From NCBI GenBank assembly GCA_963707275.1, contig CAVPPH010000003.1:620001-684000 (forward strand): a stretch of 64,000 nucleotides of DNA, read 5' to 3'. This stretch comes from JACKBK01 sp963707275 (lineage in GTDB: Bacteria; Chloroflexota; Anaerolineae; JAAEKA01). The notes under the pieces were generated by a model, which did no database searches, had not been told where the DNA came from, and saw nothing but the letters and a program-made list of their open reading frames with translations. The translations under genes and the position numbers were made by a program. Positions within the stretch are counted from its first letter, which is position 1, and each line of letters begins with the position of its first letter. Below are positions 45,077 to 55,150 of the stretch, one piece after another.

Positions 45077-45795
45077 GCCCTCGCTCCCCGCTTGACGGCC
45101 ACCAGCATCAGATCGCGCGCAAACAGGGTCGGTCGCAGCGCTGTCAGCAACTCATACGCGCGCGCAGGCCGGCCGCGTCCCAACCAGGCGGGATACAACC
45201 CTCGCACCCACAGGCTGGGATAACCGGCCACGTCAGTCAGCGCGAGACCGCGACTGGCCAGCAAGCCTGCCAGATCAGGCAATGTAAAGAAGCGCAGATG
45301 CAGCCAGTCGGTCGGCGTGTTGGGGACGTAGGGAAAGCGACCGCGCAACAGCCACCAACGCACCCGCCAATGGGCGGTGTTGGGGACGCACATCACCAGC
45401 CGGCCGCCAGGTTGCAGCACGCGCACACACTCATCCAGATAGTGGTCGAAATCGACCCGGTGCTCGATCTGCGAGTCGCTGAGGACGACGCTGAAGCTGG
45501 CATCTGCAAAGGGCAGCGGCTCTCGGTCCAGGTTGACTTGCTGGACAGGAACGCCGCGCGCGCGGGCTCGCCGCAGCGCCTCGGGCGACAAATCCGTTCC
45601 CACCACCGACGCGCCCAACTCAAGCAGCCGCGCTGACAGGACGCCCGGTCCGCAATCGACGTGCAACACGGTGTCGTCGGGCCGGACGTGGCGGACCAGC
45701 ATGGCCTGGCGGCGGGCGTCAAAGGTGTCGCCCTGTCCCTGCCAGTAGGTGTCGTAGAAGGTTTCGAAATCCACAGTTATCCTCGGAACGGGCAC
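45073..45795 (-). CDS. SAM-dependent class I methyltransferase
   Basis: 240 aa. SAM-binding motif VLHVDCGPGVLSARLLELGA (usually DxGxGxG), acidic loop GTDLSPEAL, motif IV SFSVVLSDSQIEHR and VLQPGGRLVMCVPN. The second half has basic, membrane-proximal character. MetW/UbiG-like; here it is coupled to a flippase (4-bp overlap), so methylation of a surface glycan or its lipid carrier is plausible. Substrate not determinable. Confidence 0.82.
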   Translation of the reverse strand: MPVPRITVDFETFYDTYWQGQGDTFDARRQAMLVRHVRPDDTVLHVDCGPGVLSARLLELGASVVGTDLSPEALRRARARGVPVQQVNLDREPLPFADASFSVVLSDSQIEHRVDFDHYLDECVRVLQPGGRLVMCVPNTAHWRVRWWLLRGRFPYVPNTPTDWLHLRFFTLPDLAGLLASRGLALTDVAGYPSLWVRGLYPAWLGRGRPARAYELLTALRPTLFARDLMLVAVKRGARA

Positions 45796-46043
45796 GGTCG
45801 CAGACCGGCCCGAGCTCGATTAATTGCTGCCTGGTCCGGTCGCTTGACCAAGCCTCCCGCTCTGGCCGGTCTCCTGACCGAGCCAGCGCACGGTCTTGCC
45901 AACGTGTCCGTGTTCCGACGCGGGCACGGTCGCAGACCGGCCCGAGCTCGATTTATTGCTGCTCTGGCCGGTCTCCTGACCGAGCCAGCGCACGGTCTTG
46001 CCAACGTGTCCGTGTTCCGACGCGGGCACGGTCGCAGACCGGC
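45790..46043. repeat. Tandem direct repeats of about 102-132 bp
   Basis: Units begin GGGCACGGTCGCAGACCGGC at 45790, 45922 and 46024 (third truncated). Each full unit also holds GCTCTGGCCGGTCTCCTGACC followed by GAGCCAGCGCACGGTC. Unit 1 has an additional 30 bp (GCCTGGTCCGG...). Same hairpin unit as the cluster at 33747-33896. Located between the divergent-ending methyltransferase start and the hydrolase stop. Confidence 0.85.
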
Positions 46044-46065
46044 CCGAGCGGTCAGGACGCAACCG

Positions 46066-48843
46066 TCAATAGGTCGTCTTGGAGATCAGCGGCAGGTAGA
46101 CCGGCGGGTTGTAGGCGTCGCCGAAGTCAACTTGCACCGACAGCGCCCGGCGGCACCAGCACCACCACCTGGTTGGTCGTCGTGGAGGTGTGGTACGGTG
46201 GGTCGGTCTCGGTCACGGTGTAGCTCTGGTTGACCGCCAGGTTGCCGAAGCCGTAGCTGCCGTCGCCCGCGGTGGTTGTCTGGCTGACCACGAGTGTTGC
46301 CCTGGCGCAGGCTAACGGCGACGCCGGCCAAGCCCGACTTCGCCCGCGTTCGCGCGTCTGGTTGCGGTTGCTGTCGCGCCATACCACGCCTTGAATGCCG
46401 CCGATCACCGGCGTGTTGGTTGGTGTAGCAGTGGGCGAGGCGGTCGCGGTCGGCGTGCGGGTGGGCGTCGGTGAGGCGGTCGGCGTCGCCGTGCGCGTTG
46501 GCGTCGCAGTTGGCGTTGGCGTCCGGGTCGGCGTGTTGGTTGGCGTATCGGCGTCGGCGTTGACAGCGGGTAGACGATCAACAGCCGCGGCCGTTGGTCG
46601 ACGGTCGGGTATTCGCTGGCGGCCATGTCATAGAGCACTGCGGGATCGTCGCTGCGCAGCAGCAGCCCCTGGTTGGTCGCCGGGCTGGCCAGCCAGCCGG
46701 CTACCGCATCGGTCAGGTCAAGCCCCCAGCGGTAGTTGATGTTGTCCAGCGCACGGCTATCCACCGGCGTCGCGCCCCGATCGGCCGGCACGCCGTTGCC
46801 ACCCGGCTGGCTCCAGCTCTGGCCGTTGGCGGCCTGCAGCCAACTGGCCTGATACTGGTTCCAGGCGCGGTTCAGCGGGTAGGCGTCTACCGTGGCGACG
46901 TTGTTGTTGCTGCGCCCGGTCACATACATGCTGAGCGCTGCAAAGCGCACTCCGGTCACCAACGCCTGCCCTGGCACGCCGCTGAGGTCAAAGCGCACTA
47001 CGCCGTTGAATGTGTTGGGCGAGCGCACCTTGAACTTCTGCGCGCCGCCGTTGAAAGCAGTGGGACTCCACGAGTCGAGATAGCTGTCGGCTGCGCCGCT
47101 GTAGCCGTTGATTCCTTGCTGGAGTGTGACGGTCGCCATCGGCACGGGCGACTGGCCGGGGTAGATGCTGAGGCGATGCGCGCCCGACGTGAGCGACAGT
47201 GTCAGCTTGCCGCCCACCGGGTCGAGGGCTTGGGCATTGTAGGTTGCCTGATCAACAGCCAGGTCTTCGACGACGTAGCGGGTGTTAGGCAGGCCCAGCG
47301 CAGCCAGATCGACCTGCAAGTCGGCGCCGTAGATGTCCAGCACATGCAATGTAATCGTGTTGTTCAGGCCCAGTTCGCCGCGCAGCTCGCTCCAGCGTTC
47401 CTGCGCGCCGCGCTGGGTGAGCCGTACCCACCAGACCGTGGCCGACGTGTCGCTGATGGCCTCGATCTGCGCGGGCGGCTGACTGCGCGTGAAGCCGGCC
47501 AGCCATTGCAGCTTGCTGGCGTTGCCGCCTGGCACCGGCGTTGCGTGGTCGCCGGGGAAGGTGGTCAGCGTGACCGGCGCGGCGGGATGCTCGGCCTGAA
47601 TAGCTGCCAGCATATCGCTGGAGTGGTGCGGGAAGACCACCGTATCCTGTTGCGCGTGGTAGATGCGCAGCGGCGTGCTGCCCAGGTTGCGGGCGAAGGT
47701 GATGGGCGAGCGGCGCTGGTATTCGAAGTAGGTGCCATCATCGGGCGGGCCGCCAACCTCTTCCGCAATGAGCAGTTGCCGCCAGATGGGCGATTCCTCA
47801 TACCATTGGGCCAGCTCTGTCGGGCCGCGGTCGTCGACTACGGCGGCGAAGAGGCCCTGGTTTTTGGCCGCGGTGACGAGCGCGATCTGCCCGCCCATGG
47901 ACTGGCCGGTGAGGTAGATGCGACTGGGATCGACGTTGTAGCGCTGCTGCACCCACTGGATGGTGTCGAGCACGTCCTGCTGGCTGGCGCGCGAGGCCAG
48001 TGGGTGCTCGCTGGGCGGGCGCGGATAGGGGTTGTGTTCGCCGTGCATATCGGGCGCAGCCAGCAGCCAGCCGGCCTGGTTGGCCTCCGCGCCGTAGTCG
48101 CCCAGTGCGGTCCAGCGGGTGTCGCCCCAGCCGTGCAACGCCACCAGCAGCGGCGCTGACTGGCCGGGCTGATAACTGGAGGGTATCTGCACGACAGCCG
48201 GCTGCGCACTGCCGTCGTAGGTGCTGGTGAAGATGAAATCGATGACCTGCGGGCCGGTGAGGTCAGGGCCTTCGATCACCAGGTGCGCGTTGACGACGCC
48301 CCACTCGTCGATCTCGCCGGTGGGACGGACGCCGGTGGTCAGCCGCAGGTGATTGCTGCCCTGGCGCAACACGGACGGGTCCAGCGCCCATTCCTTGGTC
48401 GCGCCGGGGTTGGGCGTGCAGTAGGTGCCGTTGGTGGCCGAGCCGTCGATGATGCTGCGCCCGATGTTTTGGTCGTTGAGAAAGATGTCGTTGAGCCGGC
48501 CGACGTTGTATTCATCGGCCACCAGCCGCGCGCTGGTGATTGTCCCTGTCCAGGACAGGTAGAGGTCGGCTTCGGCGTTGTCCTCGGTGCCAGGATAGCC
48601 GATCCAGAGACAGTCGGAGTAGGTGGAGGTGACGGTGCCCTGGGGAATGTCGGCGGGCGGGTAGACCTGCGCGGCGGGGCTGCCGGCCGTGCCGGCCTGG
48701 CCAGCACGGGCAGAGAAACCCAGCAGACCAGCAAGCAATGCAAGGACGATCAGGACTGGCAGTCCTCGCAAGGATTGCCAGTCCTTGACTCGGGTGGCGA
48801 GAGAAACGGCCCTCTCGGGCCGCTGATTGGAAACGGTCTTCAT
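46066..48843 (-). CDS. Secreted alpha/beta hydrolase with DNRLRE-like, PT-linker and SdrD-like domains (several frame changes)
   Basis: About 925 codons. Signal peptide (residues 27-46), a beta domain (about 65-195), then an alpha/beta hydrolase: oxyanion ALHGWGD (237), nucleophile Ser315 in LTGQSMGGQIAL, His near 427 in FPGDHATPV; prolyl-oligopeptidase/esterase type. Next a DNRLRE-like domain (AADSYLDSWSPTAFNGGAQ ... GVVRFDLSGVP ... AWNQYQASW), a PTPT linker, and a SdrD-like B repeat (GGIQGVVWRDSNRNQ, TTTAGDGSYGFGNLAVN, YTVTETD), ending NPPVYLPLISK. Frames change near 46560, 46345, 46295 and 46145; net shift zero. Acts outside the cell; polysaccharide esterase or peptidase possible. Confidence 0.72.
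48752..48784. repeat. Imperfect inverted repeat inside the hydrolase signal-peptide region
   Basis: AGGACTGGCAGTCCT / AGGATTGCCAGTCCT with CGCA between, related to 32063-32095. Encodes part of KDWQSLRGLPVL, so the repeat is in coding sequence. Confidence 0.6.
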
Positions 48844-48878
48844 GATTACTCTTACGATTCAACTCGATTATGGAAGAT

Positions 48879-48912
48879 AGAACTTCAACTTTTCAGAAAG
48901 AGTTGAACTTCT
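48879..48912. repeat. Inverted repeat in the 5' leader of the hydrolase gene
   Basis: AGAACTTCAACTTTT / AAAGAGTTGAACTTCT with a 3-nt centre; same arm family as the def leader palindrome. A minus-strand TATAAT (48938-48943) places it in the leader right after the transcription start, exactly as at def. Confidence 0.65.
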
Positions 48913-49055
48913 GGTGCGAATGATGTGCTGAACGGGCATTATACCCGCCCTCGTTGGTTGCCAGAAATGCCTGACTCTCCCCCTTATGCCATACGCGGAT
49001 TAACAGCGCATGAAAAAAAGATGCACAGTGGATGACAGTATTGCAAGACTCCGGG

Positions 49056-49502
49056 CTACTCTCCGTCCCGCCACAGCCGGATCAACAAACGAAAGATGTC
49101 GCTCTCGGTGACGATGCCGGTCAGGTGGCGGCGGCCCGGCCCAGTCTGCGACTCGACCACTGGCAGGCCGGCGATCTTGTTCTCCAGCATCAGTTCCACC
49201 GCGTCGACCAGATCGGTGTCACGCGTGACGACCAGCGGATTGTGGGTCATGGCCTCCCAGACGGTCAACCACTCCTCCTCGGCGTCGGGCGCGTAGGGGC
49301 TGGGCGCCTGTGCGCCGGCCAGGGAGGTCGCCTCGCGCAGATCGCCCCAACTAAGAATGCCCACAAGGTCGCCGTCCTCGTCCACCACAGGCAGGCGGCG
49401 CACGCCCTCGGCGTCCATCAGCGCCTGGGCTTCGTCAAGGCTGGCATCGACTTCGACGGTGATTACCTCGGTGGTCATGATATCGCCGACTTTGTGCGCC
49501 AT
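49056..49502 (-). CDS. CBS-pair domain protein
   Basis: 148 aa, two CBS motifs: VGDIMTTEVITVEVDASLDE ... GVRRLPVVDEDGDLVGILSW and MTHNPLVVTRDTDLVDAVEL ... IAGLPVVESQTGPG, TGIVTESDIFRLL. Stand-alone CBS pairs bind adenine nucleotides and sense energy state. Terminates upstream of the hydrolase promoter; a paralogue heads the oxidoreductase operon at 54464. Confidence 0.85.
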   Translation of the reverse strand: MAHKVGDIMTTEVITVEVDASLDEAQALMDAEGVRRLPVVDEDGDLVGILSWGDLREATSLAGAQAPSPYAPDAEEEWLTVWEAMTHNPLVVTRDTDLVDAVELMLENKIAGLPVVESQTGPGRRHLTGIVTESDIFRLLIRLWRDGE

Positions 49503-49586
49503 AGCGTGTCACCTTTCTGACTTGGTGGGATGTGGTTGTTCCGTACCGCTAGCTCCAAGTGTACCATCTCTCGCCGCCAAAAACAA

Positions 49587-49641
49587 CAGGGACGCGCGAG
49601 CCGCTCCGGCCGTCTTGACCGGCGCGAGTCCGCGTCCCTGC
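49587..49641 (-). terminator. Terminator of the aminotransferase gene
   Basis: CAGGGACGCG / CGCGTCCCTG arms (49588-49597 and 49632-49641) enclose smaller GC stems; on the minus strand TTGTTTTTGG follows. Between them lies CGAGCCGCTCCGG with GACCGGCGCGAG. Confidence 0.6.
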
Positions 49642-49663
49642 GGATGAGTGGGGCAGCGCGGCC

Positions 49664-49697
49664 AGAAGTTCAACTTCTTGCGAGAAGTTGAACTTCT
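49664..49697. repeat. Inverted repeat downstream of the aminotransferase
   Basis: AGAAGTTCAACTTCT (49664-49678) and its complement (49683-49697) around TGCG. Third strong member of the GAAGTTCAACTT family, here 7 bp past the stop. Confidence 0.7.
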
Positions 49698-49704
49698 TGA
49701 CCAG

Positions 49705-50982
49705 TCATGCCAGTTCGGGCTGCGCCAGCGCGAACGATGGCTGTTCGCCAGCCAGACGCTCCTTCAGCACTGTGCCCAGCCGGCGGATGCCTTCCTCGAT
49801 CATCTCCGGATTCGCCATGGAAAAATTCAGCCGCATGGTGTTTTTGCCGCTGCCATCGGGATAGAAGGCGTGGCCGGGGACGAACGCGACCCGCTGGCTT
49901 TCGACCGCTTCCTTGAGCAGTTCTGCGGTGTCGATGGACTCCGGCAGCCAGGCCCACAGGAACAGCCCGCCGGCCGGCCGCGTCCAGGTCACTTCGCTGG
50001 GGAAGTAGCGATCCATGGCTGCCAGCATCACGTCGCGCCGCTCGGTGTATACCTCGCGGATCAGCTTGACGTGCTGGTCCAGCTTGCCATCCCGGGCGAC
50101 CTCGTAGGCCACCATCTGGGTGAAGGTGCTGGTGTGCAGGTCCATGCCCTGCTTGCACTGCACGCAGCGGGCGATCACGTCCACCGGCGCGACGATCCAG
50201 CCCAGACGCAGGCCGGGCGCCAGCGTCTTGCTGAAGGTGCTGGTGTAGATGATGTTGCCAGTCAGGTATCCCTTGCCATCAAGCGCCCGACTCTCCAGGT
50301 TTTCGCAGTCCAGTTGCACCAGCGACGGCAGATGATCGCCCGAATAGCGCAGTTGGCCGTAGGGGTCGTCCTCGATGATCGGGACGCCGTAGTGGTCGGC
50401 CATCTGCACCAGCTTCATGCGCCGCTGGAGGGTCAGCGTCACGCCGCCGGGGTTCTGGAAGTTCGGCAGGATGTACATGAACTTCGGCCCGGCCCGCAGC
50501 GCCTCTTCCAGCAACTCCGTGCGCAGTCCGTCCTGGTCGATGGGCACTGTCACGTAGCGGGCTTGATAGGCGGCCCAGGCTTGCAACGCGCCCAGGTAGG
50601 TCGGTCGCTCCGTCAGAATCTTGTCGCCGGGGTTGATCAACAGCCGGCCGATCAGGTCAAGCGCCTGCTGCGATCCGGAGGTAATCAACACGTTCTCAGC
50701 GTTGGCGAGGATGCCGTGGCGCGCCATATGCTGCACGATGAGCTGACGCAGCGGCAGGTAGCCCTCGGTGGTGCTGTACTGCAACGCCTTGGCAGGCATC
50801 TCGCGCAGGACCTTGTCAGACGCGGCCTGAAACGCCTCGACGGGGAAAACCTCAGGCGCCGGCAGTCCGCCGGCAAAGGAAATCACGTCAGCTTGCTCGG
50901 TTAGTTTCAGCAGCTCGCGAATGATAGAGCTGCCCATGCCCTCAGTGCGCAGGGCGTAGCGGTATTTCCAGGGGGTTGTCAT
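49705..50982 (-). CDS. PLP-dependent aminotransferase, LysN/2-aminoadipate type (class I/II fold)
   Basis: 425 aa, clean frame. VISFAGGLPAPEVFPVEAFQ, ALQYSTTEGYLPLRQLIVQH, VLITSGSQQALDLIGRLLIN, YILPNFQNPGGVTLTLQRRM, VPIIEDDPYGQLRY (Asp and Tyr of the PLP pocket) and TSTFSKTLAPGLRLGWI (Schiff-base Lys) are diagnostic. Catalyses amino-group transfer between an amino acid and a 2-oxoacid; family members use 2-aminoadipate, aromatic or branched-chain substrates. Lies between two genes of 2-oxoacid metabolism. Confidence 0.88.
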   Translation of the reverse strand: MTTPWKYRYALRTEGMGSSIIRELLKLTEQADVISFAGGLPAPEVFPVEAFQAASDKVLREMPAKALQYSTTEGYLPLRQLIVQHMARHGILANAENVLITSGSQQALDLIGRLLINPGDKILTERPTYLGALQAWAAYQARYVTVPIDQDGLRTELLEEALRAGPKFMYILPNFQNPGGVTLTLQRRMKLVQMADHYGVPIIEDDPYGQLRYSGDHLPSLVQLDCENLESRALDGKGYLTGNIIYTSTFSKTLAPGLRLGWIVAPVDVIARCVQCKQGMDLHTSTFTQMVAYEVARDGKLDQHVKLIREVYTERRDVMLAAMDRYFPSEVTWTRPAGGLFLWAWLPESIDTAELLKEAVESQRVAFVPGHAFYPDGSGKNTMRLNFSMANPEMIEEGIRRLGTVLKERLAGEQPSFALAQPELA

Positions 50983-51100
50983 GGGGTGTTCCTTATATAT
51001 AAGAAGTGCCGGCGACTTCCAGCTCCTTTCGCTTCGCTACAGGAGTCTTCGAAAAGCGATTGGGAACCATCCCGGAGGGACTGTCACCTGGCACACACGT

Positions 51101-51545
51101 TCACTTCTCCGTCGCGCGCACCAGCAGCACCGGGCACGGAGCGGCCTGCAAAACCCGGTCGGCCACGCTGCCGTATACCCAGCGCGACAGGCCGCCGCGC
51201 CCGTGGGTGGACATGACGATCATGTCCACCTCCTCATCGCGGGCGTGATCCAGGATCGCTTCAGCAACCGGGCCTTCGCAGGTGCGACAGCTAACTTGCA
51301 GGCCAGCGGCTTGCAGATCAGCAGCCACGCCTTGCACATACGTCTGCGCGACCTTGGTGAAGTTTTCCTGGCCATCGTCATAGCCCGCCAGAATCAGGTC
51401 GGGCGCGGCGATAGCGTAGGGCGAGACCACGACGCGCAACAGAATGACCTTGCAGTCAAACTGCTGGGCTACGGCGCGCGGCATGGACCAGCGCTGCTTC
51501 TGCCAACGCCGATCCATCCAGCGGTACCAGAATTCGCTTGTACAT
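51101..51545 (-). CDS. Universal stress protein (UspA family; one frame change)
   Basis: About 148 aa. N-terminus MYKRILVPLDGSALAEAALV in one frame switches near 51475 to AVAQQFDCKVILLRVVVSPY. The ATP-binding end VDMIVMSTHGRGGLSRWVYG, SVADRVLQAAPCPVLLV has G-2x-G-9x-G-S. Last gene of the ferredoxin-oxidoreductase operon (18 bp after the gamma subunit). Confidence 0.82.
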
Positions 51546-51563
51546 GGTGTCTTTCGCCTCCGA

Positions 51564-52136
51564 TCAGGCGGCTTCGGGCACTGCCAAAGCAGCGCCGCGC
51601 CGCAAGGCAATCTTGTTTGACTCCAACCAGCGCATGTGACGTTGTGGCAGGTGCGCCTCCAGGGCAGCGTCGATGGCTTCCAGCGGCAGAACGCCGGTCG
51701 CCTGCACCAGCGCGCCCAGCATCACCACGTTGGCCAGCCGCTGATCGCCCGAGTCGCCGGTTACTGCGCCGGTCTCCTCCTGTGAGATGTCGTTGGCCGG
51801 CACGGGGATCACACGCATATCGGTACGGTAGATCGGCCGCTGCACCAGCGAGCTGTTGAAGATCAGCAGGCCGCCCGGCTTGACCAGCCCCTCGTACTTG
51901 TCCACCGAGGGCAGGTTGAGCGCGATCACCGCGGCAGGGTTGCGCACCAGCGGCGAGCCGATGGGATCATCGGAGACGACCACGGTGCAGTGGGCTGTGC
52001 CGCCGCGCATCTCAGGGCCGTAGGAGGGGATCCAGGTGACGTGTTTGTCGTTGTCCATGCCGGCATAGGCCAGCAGTTGACCGGCGAACAGGGCGCCCTG
52101 ACCGCCGAAGCCGGAGATGATGATTTCCAGTTGCAT
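51564..52136 (-). CDS. 2-oxoacid:ferredoxin oxidoreductase gamma subunit
   Basis: 190 aa. MQLEIIISGFGGQGALFAGQ, LLAYAGMDNDKHVTWIPSYG, PEMRGGTAHCTVVVSDDPIG and AVIALNLPSVDKYEGLVKPG are signatures of the POR gamma domain. Clean frame. Start 52136 just 2 bp after the beta stop, with GGAGG in the end of the beta gene. Part of an alpha-beta-gamma-delta enzyme converting a 2-oxoacid plus CoA to acyl-CoA and CO2 with reduced ferredoxin. Confidence 0.9.
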   Translation of the reverse strand: MQLEIIISGFGGQGALFAGQLLAYAGMDNDKHVTWIPSYGPEMRGGTAHCTVVVSDDPIGSPLVRNPAAVIALNLPSVDKYEGLVKPGGLLIFNSSLVQRPIYRTDMRVIPVPANDISQEETGAVTGDSGDQRLANVVMLGALVQATGVLPLEAIDAALEAHLPQRHMRWLESNKIALRRGAALAVPEAA

Positions 52137-52138
52137 GG

Positions 52139-52965
<827 letters not shown>

Positions 52966-52968
52966 TGT

Positions 52969-54125
52969 TCAGATCCTTCCTTGCACATCGTGTGCCCGGA
53001 CGCCGTTGCTGGCCTTGCCGTAGCCGTTGCTCGCGCCGGTCTTGTAGCCAGCGCTGCCGGCAGGCTCAGAAACCAGCTTGTCGATCTGCTGGCTGATCTC
53101 GTCCGGCAGCGGCACGACGCCGCCCATGCGACCGTAGAAGTGAACCGGCGCGCGGCCGGCGACGGCAGCTCGCACGTCCAGCACCATCTGGCCGGCGTTC
53201 ATCTCGACCACCAGGATCTGCTGCACGCGGCCGGCCAGCTCCAGCAGGCGCTGCTTCGGGAAGGGCCACAGGCTGATGGGGCGCAACAGCCCGACCTTCA
53301 GCCCGGCCCGTCGCGCCGACTGCACGACCGACGTGCAGATGCGTCCCACCGTGCCAAAGGCGACCAGCAGCACCTCGGCGTCGTCGGTCTGTGTCTCCTC
53401 CCAGCGCAGTTCCTTCTGCTGGATCGCGCGCCAGCTTGCTCTGCAGGCGCAGGTTCATGCGCTCCAGCCCCTCGGCGCTCAGGTACAGGGAGGTCAGGAT
53501 GCGTCGCTCGCGGTCCTTGGCGCCGCGCAGCGCCCAGTCGGCGCGATCCTGCTCAGTCATCACCGGCCTGACGGGCGGCATCTCCACCGGCTCCATCATC
53601 TGGCCGATCGCGCCGTCGGCCAGGATGACCACCACGGTGCGGTAGTTCTCGGCCAGCTCGAAGGCGCTCGTAGGTCAGATCGACCGCCTCCTGCACGGTG
53701 GACGGGGCCAGCACGATGGGATGAAAATCGCCGTGGCCCAGCGCCTTGGTCATCTGGAAGTAGTCGCCCTGGCTGGGCTGGATGTTGCCCAGGCCTGGCC
53801 CGCCGCGCATGATGTCGACCAGCACCGCGGGCACCTCGGTGCCGGCGATGTAGCTCAGCCCTTCGGTCATCAGGCTGATGCCGGGACTGGAGGAGGAGCT
53901 GAGCACGCGCACTCCGGCGCAGGCCGCGCCGTAGACCATGTTGATCGCGGCCAGCTCGCTTTCGGCCTGCAGGAAGACGCGCCCGGGATACTTGGGCATC
54001 TCGCGCGCCATGTACTCCAGCAGTTCGGTCTGCGGCGTGATGGGGTAGCCGAAATAGGCCTCGACTCCCGCGCGGAGCGCCGCCTCGGCGATTGCTTCGT
54101 TGCCTTTCCATAGCTCTTTTGCCAT
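52969..54125 (-). CDS. vorB: 2-oxoacid:ferredoxin oxidoreductase alpha subunit, VorB/KorA type (two frame changes)
   Basis: About 385 aa. KELWKGNEAIAEAALRAGVE, AYFGYPITPQTELLEYMARE, LQAESELAAINMVYGAACAG, SSSSSPGISLMTEGLSYIAG and VDIMRGGPGLGNIQPSQGDY, then after a change near 53665 AFELAENYRTVVVILADGAI. After a second near 53435 VLLVAFGTVGRICTSVVQSA. The single-chain alpha with separate gamma, beta and ferredoxin subunits matches VorB (3-methyl-2-oxobutanoate) and KorA (2-oxoglutarate); substrate cannot be settled here. Start 54125 follows GGGAGG. Confidence 0.85.
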
Positions 54126-54138
54126 TGTCTGCCTCCCT

Positions 54139-54412
54139 TCAGGCGGCCACAGCCTGCAGCGACAGCAAACGGCGCGCGGCTTTTCGTGGCCACAGTGGGC
54201 AGGCGGAAGACGGTCAACACAGCATCCGGGCAAATCACGGCGCACAGTGCGCAGCCGGTACACTTACCCGCGGGATCCACCAGCACGGCCGGCTTGTAGC
54301 CGCGCGCGTTGAAGGAATCAGACATGACCAACACATCCTGGGGACACACTGTGGTACACAGCTCACATCCCTTGCAGCGGTTGGTTTCGACTACGACAGT
54401 ACCTCGTGCCAT
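54139..54412 (-). CDS. 2x[4Fe-4S] ferredoxin, delta subunit of the oxidoreductase (frame change near the end)
   Basis: About 90 aa. Two cluster motifs: NRCKGCELCTTVCPQDVLVM and GKCTGCALCAVICPDAVLTV (CxxCxxCxxxCP twice). First gene of the four-subunit block. Family-like end ARRLLSLQAVAA reaches TGA at 54139 in a different frame (shift near 54175), leaving 13 bp before the alpha start. Transfers electrons from the TPP site to soluble ferredoxin. Confidence 0.85.
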
Positions 54413-54463
54413 AACATACCTCCACGTCATTGTGGTTAAGTCGCGGCAGCCATTGCCGCGGTT

Positions 54464-54928
54464 TCAGTTGATCGAGCCGCCGAATTTCACGTGCCGGCAG
54501 AACTCCTCGCCCTGCTCCCGGTCCAGGAGCACAATCAGATAATCCAGAATGTCGGTCGTTGTGATGATCCCGACCACAGCACCGTCTTCCACGACCGGCA
54601 GACCGCCGATCTTGTGCTGCCGCAGCAGCCGGACAGCGTCAAGCACCGGGGTGTCAGGCGCAATGGTGATGGGATCGGGCGTCATGCAGGATTTAACCTT
54701 GATCGCCTCCAGCAGAAAATCGCTGTACCACCGTTCGCGCAGCACCAGCGGCGAGTTGGTTGCCTGGCGCAGGTCGCGATCGGTGACGATGCCCACCAGC
54801 CGGCCCTCATCAACCACCGGCAGCCGGCGAAAGCCGCCCTCACGCATCAAGGCAATCGCAACCCCGATGGAACTGTCCGGCGAGATGGTTATCACCGCCC
54901 CGGACATGATGTCTGCTGCAATGGTCAT
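54464..54928 (-). CDS. CBS-pair domain protein heading the oxidoreductase operon
   Basis: 154 aa. MTIAADIMSGAVITISPDSS ... FRRLPVVDEGRLVGIVTDRD and CMTPDPITIAPDTPVLDAVR ... IGGLPVVEDGAVVGIITTTD. Energy-sensing adenine-nucleotide-binding pair; paralogue at 49056. Same strand and 51 bp upstream of the ferredoxin subunit, so probably co-transcribed with it. Confidence 0.85.
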   Translation of the reverse strand: MTIAADIMSGAVITISPDSSIGVAIALMREGGFRRLPVVDEGRLVGIVTDRDLRQATNSPLVLRERWYSDFLLEAIKVKSCMTPDPITIAPDTPVLDAVRLLRQHKIGGLPVVEDGAVVGIITTTDILDYLIVLLDREQGEEFCRHVKFGGSIN

Positions 54929-54977
54929 TCAATCCTCGCCAATGGAAAAATGGGGCTGATGTAGCCCTTACTTTTTC

Positions 54978-55019
54978 ATTATAACCGGATTGCCAGCCGA
55001 AATACATGACCAACGTCAT
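54978..55019 (-). promoter_or_regulatory. Promoter with activator-type dyad for the CBS/oxidoreductase operon
   Basis: Minus-strand TATAAT (54978-54983) with no recognisable -35. A dyad ATGAC-CAAC-GTCAT (55006-55019) is centred at 55012.5. With a transcription start at about 54971 the dyad is centred at -41.5, the class II position for CRP/FNR-family activators. The half-site differs from FNR and CRP consensus, so the regulator is not named. Confidence 0.5.
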
Positions 55020-55090
55020 ATTGTGCGCCATTTTTCAGGAACCACAGCTCTTTGGCAGGTTCCTGAACCGCGCATTGATCAGGTCATAAA

Positions 55091-55129
55091 ACGAGCGGCT
55101 CCGTGGTAAGTTGCCACGGAGCCGCTCGT
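55091..55129. terminator. Terminator of rex (bidirectional)
   Basis: ACGAGCGGCTCCGTGG (55091-55106) pairs perfectly with its complement (55114-55129), 7-nt loop, followed by TTTCAT on plus and TTTTATG on minus. Confidence 0.75.
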
Positions 55130-55150
55130 TTCATGATACCTTATCTGGCC

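Noticed and set aside
45790..46043. CRISPR array
   Set aside because: Units exceed 100 bp, there are only 2.3 copies, no unique spacers and no cas genes.
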